From positions 7,502,001-7,566,000 of the forward strand of contig NC_062247.1 in the NCBI RefSeq assembly GCF_905475465.1: 64,000 bases of DNA. Reading direction: 5' to 3'. This DNA is from Pieris napi. Taxonomy: Eukaryota > Arthropoda > Insecta > Lepidoptera > Pieridae. The first letter of the stretch is position 1. Every line of letters starts with the position of its first letter. Under the pieces are notes generated by a model, which was given only the letters and a program-made list of their open reading frames with translations, made no database searches and was not told the origin of the DNA. The position numbers and the translations under genes were made by a program. Of the stretch, positions 1-11,500 are shown piece by piece.

Positions 1-1143
1 CCAATCTCATTGTTACCTGTTATAGCAAAACTATTTGAGAAACTCTTTCTCAAACGTCTTAACCCTATTATTGCCAAAAAGCAGCTCATACCGGATTACC
101 AATTTGGTTTCAGAGAAAAACATTCTACCATTGAGCAGGTTCATAGAATTACAAATAATATAGAAAAAGCACTAGAAGAACAAAAGGTCTGCTCCACGGT
201 CTTTCTGGATGTAGCTCAAGCATTTGACAAAGTGTGGCACCGAGGACTTGTTTATAAATTAAAGAAACTACTGCCTCGTCAATTTTCAAATATACTAGAG
301 TCATACTTAACACAAAGAATGTTTAGAGTACGACAAGAAGATGATTATTCAGAACTGAAAGAAATAAAAGCTGGGGTGCCGCAAGGGAGTGTATTAGGTC
401 CGGTCCTGTACCTCTTATACACATGCGATATTCCTGAACTAGAAGATAACGTAATCGCTACCTTTGCCGATGATACTGCTATCATGTCTACGGCAGATAC
501 TGAAAAGGAAGCGGTAGTAAAACTACAAAAAGCCATAAATACTGTTGGCTTGTGGACCAAAAAATGGCGGATACGATTAAATCAGTCTAAATCAGTTCAC
601 ATAAACTTTACCAACAAAACATCAAATTACCAGCCAGTATATATTGATAACGTCAAAGTGCCGTTCCAAAATTCAGTTAAGTACCTAGGTATGACGCTGG
701 ATACCAAACTCCGATGGAAGGTCCATGTTAAAAAGAAGCGTGAAGAGCTGGATCTCCGTTACACTAAATTGTACTGGTTGCTCGGAAGGCATTCCGCGTT
801 ATCAGTTCAAAATAAATTATTGATTTACAAACAAGTCCTGACACCTGTATGGACTTATGGTTGCCAGCTGTGGGGCTGCACCAGTAATAGTAACATCCAA
901 GTAATCCAAAGATTCCAAAACAAAGTGCTCAGGGGAATAGTCAATGCTCCCTGGTATATTCGCAATAACGACCTCCATCGGGACCTTAATATAGAGGACG
1001 TCGCCACAATAATAAAAAAGACTGCTGGAGCCCACGAACAAAGGCTCCACCATCACGTGAATGTCGAGGCTATTCAACTCCTTGACACCACTGGCCTAGT
1101 GAGAAGACTTAAAAGGACAAAACCATTTGAACTAGTGAATTAG
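1..1143 (+). CDS. Jockey-type non-LTR retrotransposon reverse transcriptase, 3' part of ORF2 (5' end beyond the window)
   Basis: This is the C-terminal ~380 residues of a LINE ORF2 polyprotein, the enzyme that copies the element by target-primed reverse transcription. The frame is open from base 1 (reading P-I-S-L-L-P before the first possible start), so the true start lies outside the window. Visible motifs in order are DVAQAFDKVWH (palm motif A), GVPQGSVLGPVLY (motif B), TFADDTAIM (the catalytic DD of motif C), then KYLGMTLD and a C-terminal region with a Cys-containing YGCQLWG stretch, typical of the jockey clade. It ends at a TAG stop. No frameshift or internal stop was seen in this part, which suggests a fairly recent insertion. 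Sister LINE clades are possible, but the motif set fits jockey best. Confidence 0.93.
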   Translation, partial: PISLLPVIAKLFEKLFLKRLNPIIAKKQLIPDYQFGFREKHSTIEQVHRITNNIEKALEEQKVCSTVFLDVAQAFDKVWHRGLVYKLKKLLPRQFSNILESYLTQRMFRVRQEDDYSELKEIKAGVPQGSVLGPVLYLLYTCDIPELEDNVIATFADDTAIMSTADTEKEAVVKLQKAINTVGLWTKKWRIRLNQSKSVHINFTNKTSNYQPVYIDNVKVPFQNSVKYLGMTLDTKLRWKVHVKKKREELDLRYTKLYWLLGRHSALSVQNKLLIYKQVLTPVWTYGCQLWGCTSNSNIQVIQRFQNKVLRGIVNAPWYIRNNDLHRDLNIEDVATIIKKTAGAHEQRLHHHVNVEAIQLLDTTGLVRRLKRTKPFELVN

Positions 1144-1387
1144 TGTTAGTGCACGTCAGTACTAAATACACAGTGAGTGAAAGAAAAAAAAATAGAACAC
1201 AAGAACAGAGTGTCTTCCCTTTAATAGAGACTGTAAGTAGTGTTATTGGACACTTTCTTATGAAAAAATCCTTATTAGTAAATTAGGTTAGACTTAAATT
1301 ACTTATTAGTCTTTAGTTAGGCTAGATTGTAATGTGCCATGATGTCTTAGTAAAGACACATGTATATAAAAAAAAAAAAAAAAAAAA
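1..1387 (+). mobile_element. Jockey-like LINE, 3' portion with 3' UTR and poly(A) tail
   Basis: The reverse transcriptase frame is followed by a ~225-base AT-rich 3' UTR and a pure A run at about 1369-1387, as expected for a LINE inserted in plus orientation. The 5' end is outside the window, so neither full length nor target-site duplication can be judged. The A run is followed directly by a T run, which may be flanking DNA. Confidence 0.88.
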
Positions 1388-2904
1388 TTTTTTGTTTATT
1401 GTTTTTGATACCCAATGAGTCCTTTATTTCTTTCCTATAAATTTTCAATACTTATATTATTTTATTTGAATCTTGAGTAGCTATACCTATTATTGCTTTT
1501 TTATTAATTATTGAAATAAATACCAGCTCGTTCAATTTGCAATGTTAACTCTTAAATAGTACAAGCAAAATACACACAATATTGCGGAATTTGTTTAAGC
1601 GTTAAGTTAACTAATATAAATGCTTTGCACGTAACTTTAGATTAACTTCCTCATCTCACGGTAAGCTGCTCATCAGTATTCTAACAACATCTTGGAATGC
1701 CCCACTAATTTGCCATTCCTGACATTTAATATTTTAAGGCTTCCCAGTAAACATCTAAAATAAATCATTTATAAAAATTATACTTCAATACCTGTCGTAA
1801 TTATATATTTATTACCTATGTATCTGTATAACATTGCATACGGCGTAGACTCATATCTGATATCTCAAAAATATATCTCCCATTGTGATAAAACTCAAAC
1901 TGTTCCTTAAAATGAAATATATCTGATATGAACATAAAAAAAGATAATCTTGATGTCTTTGTGGCTAGACATATACACACAGATTTAGCAAACGTGCTCG
2001 GAAATCGATGATCGTACACAAAATTTGACTTTGATTCTAAAGTATACAATTGAGATATTTTAGGGCGTAATTAGGCGAAAAAATATGAAACCATTCAAAT
2101 TAATATTTATTTACACCTGATCGTTTTTATCACTCGATTGCCATCTAGCGACACTATGTGAACGTAAAAACCCCACTGATCTCGCGGTATTTTTGAATGT
2201 ATTAAACAATATTAAACATTAGTTCTATTACTATAACTATCACGAAAGCAATCTTTATACCAAGAAAGGTGTTCCCTTTTCGTTTCTGTGCATAATTAAC
2301 CGAAAAATCCTAAAATAAACTTTAGGACAAAGAACGAAATTGTTTTGTAGTCATGTACTCCCCCACTCCATATATATTTCTATCTTGTCATATTGATCCT
2401 ATTTGATTATATTTCTTTTAAATATATGTCCTTTAAAAGGCTTATGTTATTTGGTATTATTACGGAGCATTTGAAATTGGATCTCACAGACCACAGTTCA
2501 AACGAATTACTGTCACACGCAAAATCGTTCTTATGTGCGTAAATTGTAGTTCAGAACAACTATTATACGTACATAGCTACTATACCTATTTTGGAGCAAG
2601 TCTTTACTTCAGCTAGCCTCCTGAAATACGGGAAATAGTAGTGGACCAGTGGACAGTGGACCCGAAGTTTTTCGGTAGATGGACTCAATGTAATAACAGC
2701 TGTGCAGCACGACTGTGGCGTGATATATTGTACTTTTTATGTTTTTAATATTATGTATCTTTTATTCTCATGTAAGTGATATATGTATGTTTTTAATGTG
2801 AATAAACCGTTTTAACCCTAATAAAGTGTAAATCTTATCATATCACTAGGATAGTCTAAGAGTCTAGACGGTCTTATAGGCTTTTTTCGAGATTAAATAA
2901 AAAA
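1388..2904. other. Non-coding AT-rich stretch, nothing recognised
   Basis: Open frames here are short, and none shows family motifs or flanking splice sites. A segment at about 2640-2700 is slightly richer in GC, but I cannot assign it. I see nothing else to annotate. Confidence 0.6.
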
Positions 2905-3205
2905 ACAAGTTGAGCATGACGTACAGACCCGAGCGGTAACGCAAGTTCAGCTCTGTCCATCGAGAGCAAACAACGTATATGGCGAAGAACCATTGAGGTA
3001 TTTGCTACCGCGGCAAATAAATAGACTACCCAGTCAGTTATTAGATAGCCTAACGTTAACCAACATAAAAAGTAAATTGAAAAACTACTTTTATATGCAT
3101 TTGTCGCGCTCCTATACAAGACTGCTATGGTTACATTCATACAAAGTGATTTTCTAATGTAACATATCACGATTCTATTATTCTGTAAAATAAATAAATT
3201 AAAAA
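2905..3205 (+). mobile_element. LINE ORF2 C-terminal remnant with AT-rich tail
   Basis: Plus-strand translation of 2909-3157 has no start codon but is open to a TAA. It contains a stretch reading V-Y-G-E-E-P-L-R-Y-L-L-P-R-Q-I-N-R-L-P-S. This resembles the C-terminal end of CR1/L2/jockey-like ORF2 proteins (arginine-rich segment, then YLLP...INxLPxxL, then a lysine-rich helix). Stops just upstream show that it is 5'-truncated. An A-rich tail (aaaataaataaattaaaaag) follows. This is a dead copy. The exact clade cannot be fixed from this fragment. Confidence 0.6.
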
Positions 3206-5340
3206 GAAAGGTAAAAAATCAAAACACAACATTACTTATGTCCATTTAATCGAATACATGATTCCTGTAAATTTTTATATGTCAATTATAAAAATCATAT
3301 ACAATTTTATTCATACACAAAGCATATTACATAGGAGATTCTATTACAGTAATAATGCTTAGCCGAAAGAGGTTATCATTTCATGATCACATTGCAAGAC
3401 TAATTTCTAACATAGAGGCACTTCTCCCAGTGAAAACTCACCACATGCATTACCATAACCAAAACCCAAAAGCTATATAACCTTAACATTATAATAATAT
3501 AAGGATTGTATCGCGGAACGTATTTCAAGGTGACAATTGTATGTTGATAAACTCTCTAGGAATTTAATATAACTAATAATCATTTTACTTATAAACAAAG
3601 TTATAAATTAAAAGGCTCAGAGACGACTTAGGATTGTAGAGAATTAGCGGTTAAGTAATGTCATATGGTCTACAGATACTACTAACTTGAAATACGTTAA
3701 ATACATAAGAATAATATTGGAATACTTGTGCGATAACTCGCCTATACAAGAGTATTGACTAATTAAAACTAAACTAAACTATATCGAACGTGGTGAGTTT
3801 AAGCACTTCTTATTGAGGCCATGTTTTGCACCTAACTTACACTTATTTATACATAAAATAGCATGGAAAACGGACTGGCACTTAAGCAAAATAGTGACTT
3901 ATAAGTTCTACTTAAAATTCCTAATATAAAATGCAATTAGGAATTTAGTTTGTGCACCAAATACAAAAATATATACAAAATAATTTGATTTACGAATTCA
4001 TTGGAATTGCATGAACTTAATTTTAACTAGCAATAAAACTTTAAATAATTACGGGGCCATCGTTCTACTTCCTTACTTCGAGCCTTTACCATAATAAATG
4101 TATGTTTTTGTTGCTAACAAAAGAGTGAGTTTTATTACTAGAAATAAATGATTATTATATCATTTATTTAAATTATCCCCTAACACCTTCATTAGACTTT
4201 GATTTTTTTATAGAACCGATGCAAACCTGAACATCCACACTGCCAGAAGGCAAGTGCTTTGTCAGCCAGTACCAGTTTTAACTGGTACCATTTTTTTAAT
4301 GACCCTGTGAATAAGTAGCAATTTTCTGGAAGTTCGAAACAGGTGATTGTTTTTTGTTTCCAATGAAATTTAGCCCCGCAATTTTATTAATATAAAAATA
4401 ATGCAGTAAAGAAATACTTAAATAATACAGTCAAGTGTCCCTTTACTTCAAAGTTTATTAATATTTACATTCTAAACTAAATAAATGACTTATAGGCCTT
4501 GAATATTTTAATAGGAAACTCGATGGACTTGTTTTATGAATGGCCGTGTTCAATATGTCCGAGTAAAGTGTCAAGTTAATTTAAATAACACTGATTTAAA
4601 TGGTAAAGCTAAGTTAAATTTAAAAAAAAAACACTTATATGCGTTTTGACACAATACAGAAACGTTTTTAAGAATTTAAAGAAATAATAATGCACAAATG
4701 CAGCACGTTTGATATTGTATGTCAAGACAAACTTTACTCAAACATAATGAATGACGGCACTAATCTCAATTAAACAATTTTTGAGTACTAACTTGAGTAT
4801 TAAGATGTTAATTTCAAAAATATATTCACTTTAAGACACGGATTCACCTGGATATTGTCTAAGTTAAAATTATCGAATGATATGTTTCGTTTACTCGTCA
4901 CATGTATAAAAATGTATAAAAGGCAGGCGGAAAATCGCACCCTGTATTTGCATTCCTTTAATCCACCAAAACGTGCTTAGGCAGTACAACTTGGTCACAA
5001 AATTCTGAAACGTTGTTATGACAGCATTTGCGTCACTGTTTAAACTATCCATTTTCTAAAGAAAACATCGACGCACATACATGTGTAATATTGATGTCAC
5101 AATGAATGAATTAAATACAATTTGATTGACTTAGAATGGTATTGAAATCTAAAAATATATTAAACAAAGGACTACGACTGTCAAAACAAGCAATTACATT
5201 GGAGTCAACCCTGAAACATGGCTTCGAGTATCTCTTCGACTGTGACTAAGTTGTGTACAGTTGAGTATTAAATGTTTCGTAAATGGATGCGATTCGCTTT
5301 GGTGGAAATACAATACATACTATTTTTCTTTGTATCTTCG
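3206..5340. other. Downstream flank, probable 3' UTR of the B4GAT1-like gene, no other gene seen
   Basis: This lies immediately 3' of the minus-strand glycosyltransferase stop codon, so part of it should be its 3' UTR. Candidate minus-strand poly(A) signals include an ATTAAA (TTTAAT on the plus strand) near 4957 and an AATAAA (TTTATT) near 4453. I cannot tell which is used. No coding motif or recognisable transposon was found. Confidence 0.4.
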
Positions 5341-5538
5341 TCACAGCGCGCAGCCATTTCTCGTACCAAACAGCTTCTTCAATTCGGGCATTATAATACT
5401 TTTAACAACTGCGGACTGTCGGCCGGCTATGGAGTCCCGTTTTGCGTTTTTCACATAATGCTTTATACCAGGCTTGTGGATAAGGAATGCGTTGTTTAAT
5501 ATCATAAAGTCGTAATCCTTCACGCAAAGGATGTAGCC
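5341..5538 (-). CDS. B4GAT1: B4GAT1-like coding exon 6 (C-terminus)
   Basis: The acceptor is TTAATTTTCAG|GGCTAC, phase 0, and the stop is TGA at 5341-5343. It encodes residues 446-510, with DYDFMILNNAFLIHKPGIK and the end PELKKLFGTRNGCAL, which matches the usual C-terminal pattern of the family. Confidence 0.9.
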   Translation of the reverse strand, partial: GYILCVKDYDFMILNNAFLIHKPGIKHYVKNAKRDSIAGRQSAVVKSIIMPELKKLFGTRNGCAL

Positions 5539-8500
5539 CTGAAAATTAAGTTTATTATAAGCACACAATTTTAACTGAAATGGAAGCTCCCTTGAAGTTT
5601 TAACTGCTAAACATATTTGACTTAAAGGCTTATTGATTTCGACAGAATAATATTGGCCTAAACAATGGTTTTTCAGCTGAATATATGTAAGGAAAACATA
5701 ATATATTTTCCTATACAAACTCTTGTCTATATTGTATTTTATATAAACTCTTTTGTAATGTTGTCTTTGCCATCTGATCGACGATGTTTAATTTATGTCA
5801 CTTGACATAATAAATAGAAACGCAGTTGCGCCTTATTTATTCCCAGTATAAGCGATTGATACTATTATATATAATAATTTGCTATCTGAAACCTCTTTGA
5901 AAATGGTGACACACGAAAATATTTCAGAAAAAAATCTAAAGGAAATAACTGAGAATTAATTGGATTTTACTATAAACCTACCATAAGCCCATAGCTAAAT
6001 GATTGGTTTGTATCTCACTACTGTGTAATTTTTGAATATAAACTTTACGAAATATTTTACGCAGTCTTTATGTACCTGCGTCATTTTATCCTTCTTTCCA
6101 TCCCAGCTTAGCCGCTCGTCATAATAGGGATCCTGGTGAGTTCCGATGAAGATCGGCTCCCAATGCACGAATTTACCACGTCGCTTACCAACGTGAAATA
6201 CGTCCATCTCTGTAACAAGTTTAAATTTATTAATTTCTAGATTAAAATCGATATTAACTGAAAAGACTGAGCTTTGAGATTCATTGAGAATTTTTAAAGA
6301 CTGTTCTTGCGCGAGCCACTCCAACGACATATTTAATAAAACGTGTTTAAATCCTTATTATCTTTGTCTACGTATATATACGTATATGATACAAACAACA
6401 CATATGTTATAGCACCTTATTGGCATAAGCATAAAAGTATCCTATACAATTCGATTGTCACGTCATTGCGCAAGAGTTGCGATTTTACGAATCAGCCTAC
6501 GTACTACTTACGTAAGTATTGTCCTTTATCGCTCTTACGCATGTAAACAAATAAAAGTTCGCCAGCTAGTCGCTACTCTTTAAAAACATATTATTTTGAT
6601 GTCTACACCCGAACAAATGTTTTCTCAGCGTTCTGTAGTAGCACGCAAGCATATCGATTGTCGCGTCATTGCGCAAGAGTTGCAATTTTGCAAATTATGA
6701 AGCCGTAAGTCGGGTAGCCAGTTCATTGACCCATAACACAATTAGCATGCCCCATACGTCGCTATTTGCCATAAATAGCATGTTCGTATGCTATTTACGG
6801 CTTAGATAGCTCACGATACTAACACTCTTGAGATTAATTGCTTTACAATTACACGACCGCTCATTTGAATGCTATTTAAATTTTTCTAACGGTTTCAAAG
6901 TGCATTCGAGAGTTCTCGTAATTACCTACTAATTGATGGTTCGCCTTTTTCGTGTTTCGAAAACCGATTGAGTAATGCTTATATTTTACTGGACACACGG
7001 AAGTATTTATTACATAAACAAAATGGTAAGCAATAGATAAATAAAAGTACAGAGTAATCTGTCAGATAGTCATAGATATTTGCAAAAACTTTGACAATTT
7101 ACATGATTGGCGGGAATATTTATGACATTTTATAAATTATTTAAAGTCATTGATTTGTTATGTTTCTTTTTATTGATTATATTTTAACTTCATGGAATTT
7201 GTTTATTAATTGTAACATTATTTTAATAATATTTGTTAAGTTGTTATAGAGCTAAGAGCAATAATATAATGATTTTCGTCGCCATTCTTTAATATAAAGA
7301 AAACATTGTACTCATACTATTTTTAATACATACGATTGGTCTCAGCTGCATTCATCCATTGCTGCCCCTGTGGGATATTGTGGCAGTTGGGGCAAACGAA
7401 TTTATGAAATGGTATTGCTGTTTTGTTCGCCAACATGGCACGAAGCTCTGTTTTTGAAGATGGCACCTGAAAAAAGACGTTCATAATTATTATTTAACAA
7501 ATAAATAAAGTATTAATTGTTTCAATTACCTACCTACGAATTATATGTCATTCTATTGTATATAATAAACTTTGGATTACACGAGAAATTGGTTTAAACA
7601 CGAATTTATTAACAGATAGTAGCTATGTAAATAAATTCGAGATAAGGAGATAAATCCTTTAAGAAGTTTTATTTAAATGTCATAGACAACAACTGCACAA
7701 AGAAACAAACGTAAGAACGAATATAAATTACTTATTTTCATTATTCCAGTATTCGGTAAGATAGATGAGACCCAAGGTGTGGTACCAGTTCTTAAAAAGC
7801 CGGCAACGCATTTGCGAGCAATGTGAGTCCATGGGCGGCGGTTAACATCAGGTGAGCATACTGCCCATTTGGCCTCTGTTTCATAAAAAAAAATGGTAAA
7901 CGCTGTGTTGGTGATGCATTTATTATACCATACGTATATATACGCTACCTACTACGAATACATACCGAAAATATTTCGATAGTTGTGTCAAGTATGGGCC
8001 AATCAAAGATCTAAATAAAATAATGTTTTGTCACGTTTACATATTTGAATAAACATTAGAGTGACAAGGACAAAACAGCTATTAAGAGATCTATAGTGTT
8101 TTATATAAGCATTATCAAAAAATGTTTGATAAAATGTACCTGATATTTGGCATCAACTTCGAATATACTTATTGGGAAGACTCTTGGCTTGGTAGATGTG
8201 CTTAATGGCTTAGCGTTCCTCGCAATCATATTCAAGAAACGCGGTATTAAATTCGGACTAGGGTACAACTCTATATCAGAAGGAAGAATGTAATGTGTAA
8301 TTGCGGCATCTCTTGCAACATTTCGCGCGACATTAACTGGGTACAGCAGATTTTTCTCTTTCATATAAGTCGAGTTCACATTTTCGTATGGCGGCTTGCC
8401 AGAGCAGTTGTATGGTGTTTGGAGTAGCACGTCTGGGTCTGGAATCTGAAATAGAAATTGTCTACTTTGTTTATCACATATTAGATGTAAGCGTCTATAA

Positions 8501-11500
8501 TTAATGGAATATTTATATTTAAGTCATCACATCATATATAATGCTATATCTACAGAATACATTACAAGCTATCTTTTCTAAAATATATGATAATTATGGT
8601 AAACATAAATGTTACAAAAAAAAAACTTCTAGTTTTAGATTTTACGAGAAATTCTTTGCTTATTGTTAGCGGAAAAAAATCAGCGGATTAGGTATCAGAT
8701 AGACACAACATTGCTTTTTTTTTAATATAGAATATGTCAAGCTCTGGATAAGTAGTGTTCTGTTATATTCCCGAAGTATTCAAAGAGAGGTGCCTAAATG
8801 ACAATATTCTATTAGTACAGTCGTTTAACCAAATTCACCATAGACTAACTTCTAAATTCACTAGACAATGTTTTTAATCTATGATGGATTTGTTGCTATA
8901 TAAACTAAGAAGCTTCCCTGCATCAAACTTTAACTAATCTGGCATTTAATTCGAGTTACACCGTTATTCATATAACATTACCTTTATGTAACCTCCACGC
9001 CCCCGAATTTTTTTTGTTCTAACCCAAAGAATTGTTTCACCGGGAATTGAATCCCTTACCTTTCATATGTGCAAAACCACTAAGCCACGGCAGATTTAGT
9101 TTTTTAATATATGCCAAAATACCAACCTTACTAGGAATATGCTTATGAGAGAAGAAGATGTGGAAGGTCACAAACTGCTTCACTATCTCGTCGCTCAGAC
9201 AATCCCGTAAGTATCTGATGCTGTTCACGGCGGGAGTCAGGTCGGCGCCCGGCGCGTGAATAGCCAGACTCACTGGTGCCATCCATCTGTGAAAAAAAAC
9301 ACGGTTAAAAAAGTCATAAATACTTATCATAGCAAACTAAATATGGTATAGTTTCTCACAGTTTTTATTTCTGAAAACCAAGAGAGTGAGAATCTTAAAC
9401 GAAAGACGCAATGATTATACGTAGTGTCCGATTCTGATTGGTAAACAGCATCTTTAGTTCATAAGAGACTTGATATTACGTCCGTATCACAATCTTTTCA
9501 ACCGTTTTATCTTGCGTATTTGTGTTAAATACTAATCCCCCAGAACGTTAGAGGAATGTAGGACCATAGCAAAATAAAACAAAAACCTCAAAGTTGTAGT
9601 TGATTGCAACTACGTAAACCATGTTCATCTTAATACTTCGTTATCCAAAACGATTAGAAAATTAAATTATTAGAAGCGAGAAACTTAAGTACTATGTTAA
9701 CAATAAAACACATATTAGATATAAAAATCAAACGAATTGAGAATCTATCTTATAAGTCCTTAAAACAGGAAATTTCGTACAAATAAATATATTTTTTTTA
9801 ATTAAATCACTTTTACAAATATTCTTATGAATCAACATATTGCTACTAACAGGTAGTATAGCCACTAGCTTATCGTGCTGTTGGATCAAAAGTCTTTCTG
9901 CCTATGCCGTTCGTATGGTTAACGAAAACATCATGAGGAAACCGGCATGCCTTAGGCTAGTGTTTCTTAAAGGGGCCTGTGGTGCACAGGGGGCCAATTT
10001 GTTTGTTAAGGGGGGCAACCGAAAAACTTGAGGCTGAAGCTAACCAAACTGGATCCTAATATCTCTGTGCAGCTTGCTCAAGCGCAAGGATCTCACTAAT
10101 TTAAAGTAATAAATTTATATAGAAAAAATCTTTATTAAAACTATTACGGATTTGAATTTCAGTATTTTTATACATGTTTTAAAAATTTACTTACTGTGTT
10201 TCGTTAACGTTTTCCTAGTGATTTCTTCCTATAACCTATCATTTAAGTTTCTGAATTCAATTTTAAATATTAAAAATTATGTAAGAAGAATTTTAGAAAT
10301 GATAAGGTGGGGCACAAAATAGGTTGGAAAACACTGCTTTCGACCTAAAAATCGACGGCGTATCTTGAGCACAGACGGCTGATCACCTATTTGCTTAGAA
10401 AAAATCAAAAGTTTACGAAACACATACAGAAATCTGAGGCACACCTTATTAGTTTATAGCGCCATTGGATTTTTTTGTTTCAAACATAACAAACAAACTA
10501 ATTAAATGAGCCGTGTCGTGACTAGAAAAGACATTTTAATTTTTAATCAATATAATGATGTCAAGTCGATGGGAGTGTTCGCGTGACGAGGGTCATTTAC
10601 GCCTGCTCGCCGTCTATCGAACATCAGCTAACAAAGTAACGATTCAAGTATCAAAGTTTTGTTTGCTAATACTGCCAGTACCCCGTTACTTTAATAGCGA
10701 TTTCAAATGAGTTTTCCTACGTAATTTTAAGGTTAAAGCGTGAGTGCTACGGATATTGAAAGAACTTCATCGAAAATAAGATTTCCCGTTACATTCACGT
10801 GATGGTGTGTCTTGTTAGGCCTCACTAAAAAGGAAACGTTCTTCTTACCCGCTCTACGCCCTTGACTTGCGAACTGGTAGTAAATGTAAATTTACGATTA
10901 ATTTAACTTGACGATTCAAAAGTGTACTTGGTTACCCACTTGAATAAAGATATTTTGAGTTTGAGTTTGAAATCCACCCTAAGGGCTAGGTAAATCAAAG
11001 TCAAGTCAAGGGTATGATTCTGAAACGAGACTTATCGCTTAGTCTGACTTCCTTACGTCAAAAACATATTGGATTTTGATATACGAAAGTATTATATAAT
11101 TCGCTCCACAGAATTATTAATTATTTTTACCAACAGAATTGACGATAAAATACAGATAAATTTGTATTAAATTTGTCTGTAAAGCATAACGCAGTGAAAG
11201 GACTTTTTTTAAGCTTCCAATTACATTGATTATCAATGAAATATTTCCTCAATGGCTTAGGTAACATAAATTACTCTGTACGCTTGTCTGGGGTTATTGA
11301 TATTCTTAATTTGATGTAAAATAACACTTTTGAGAACAATTTTTGGACTTAAACTAACCAACGAAGGATTTATGTTGCCGAAAATATTGGCAAAGAAACA
11401 ATGAATTAATAGCATCAAAGTTACCTCTACGTTGTGAAAGTTAGGAATGTTGCCAAAGTTAAAGTGTTATAGTATTGATTTTGCAAGCCCGCATTAGGTA

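Larger units (their letters stand above)
6210..7333 (-). other. B4GAT1-like intron 4, with a direct repeat and a palindrome
   Basis: GT-AG intron of 1124 bases. It contains a ~40-base imperfect direct repeat (starts 6452 and 6655) and a 14-bp-arm inverted repeat at 6768-6801, listed separately. Confidence 0.65.

Noticed and set aside
345..1077. Minus-strand frames within the reverse transcriptase region
   Set aside because: Shadows of the intact plus-strand reverse transcriptase frame.
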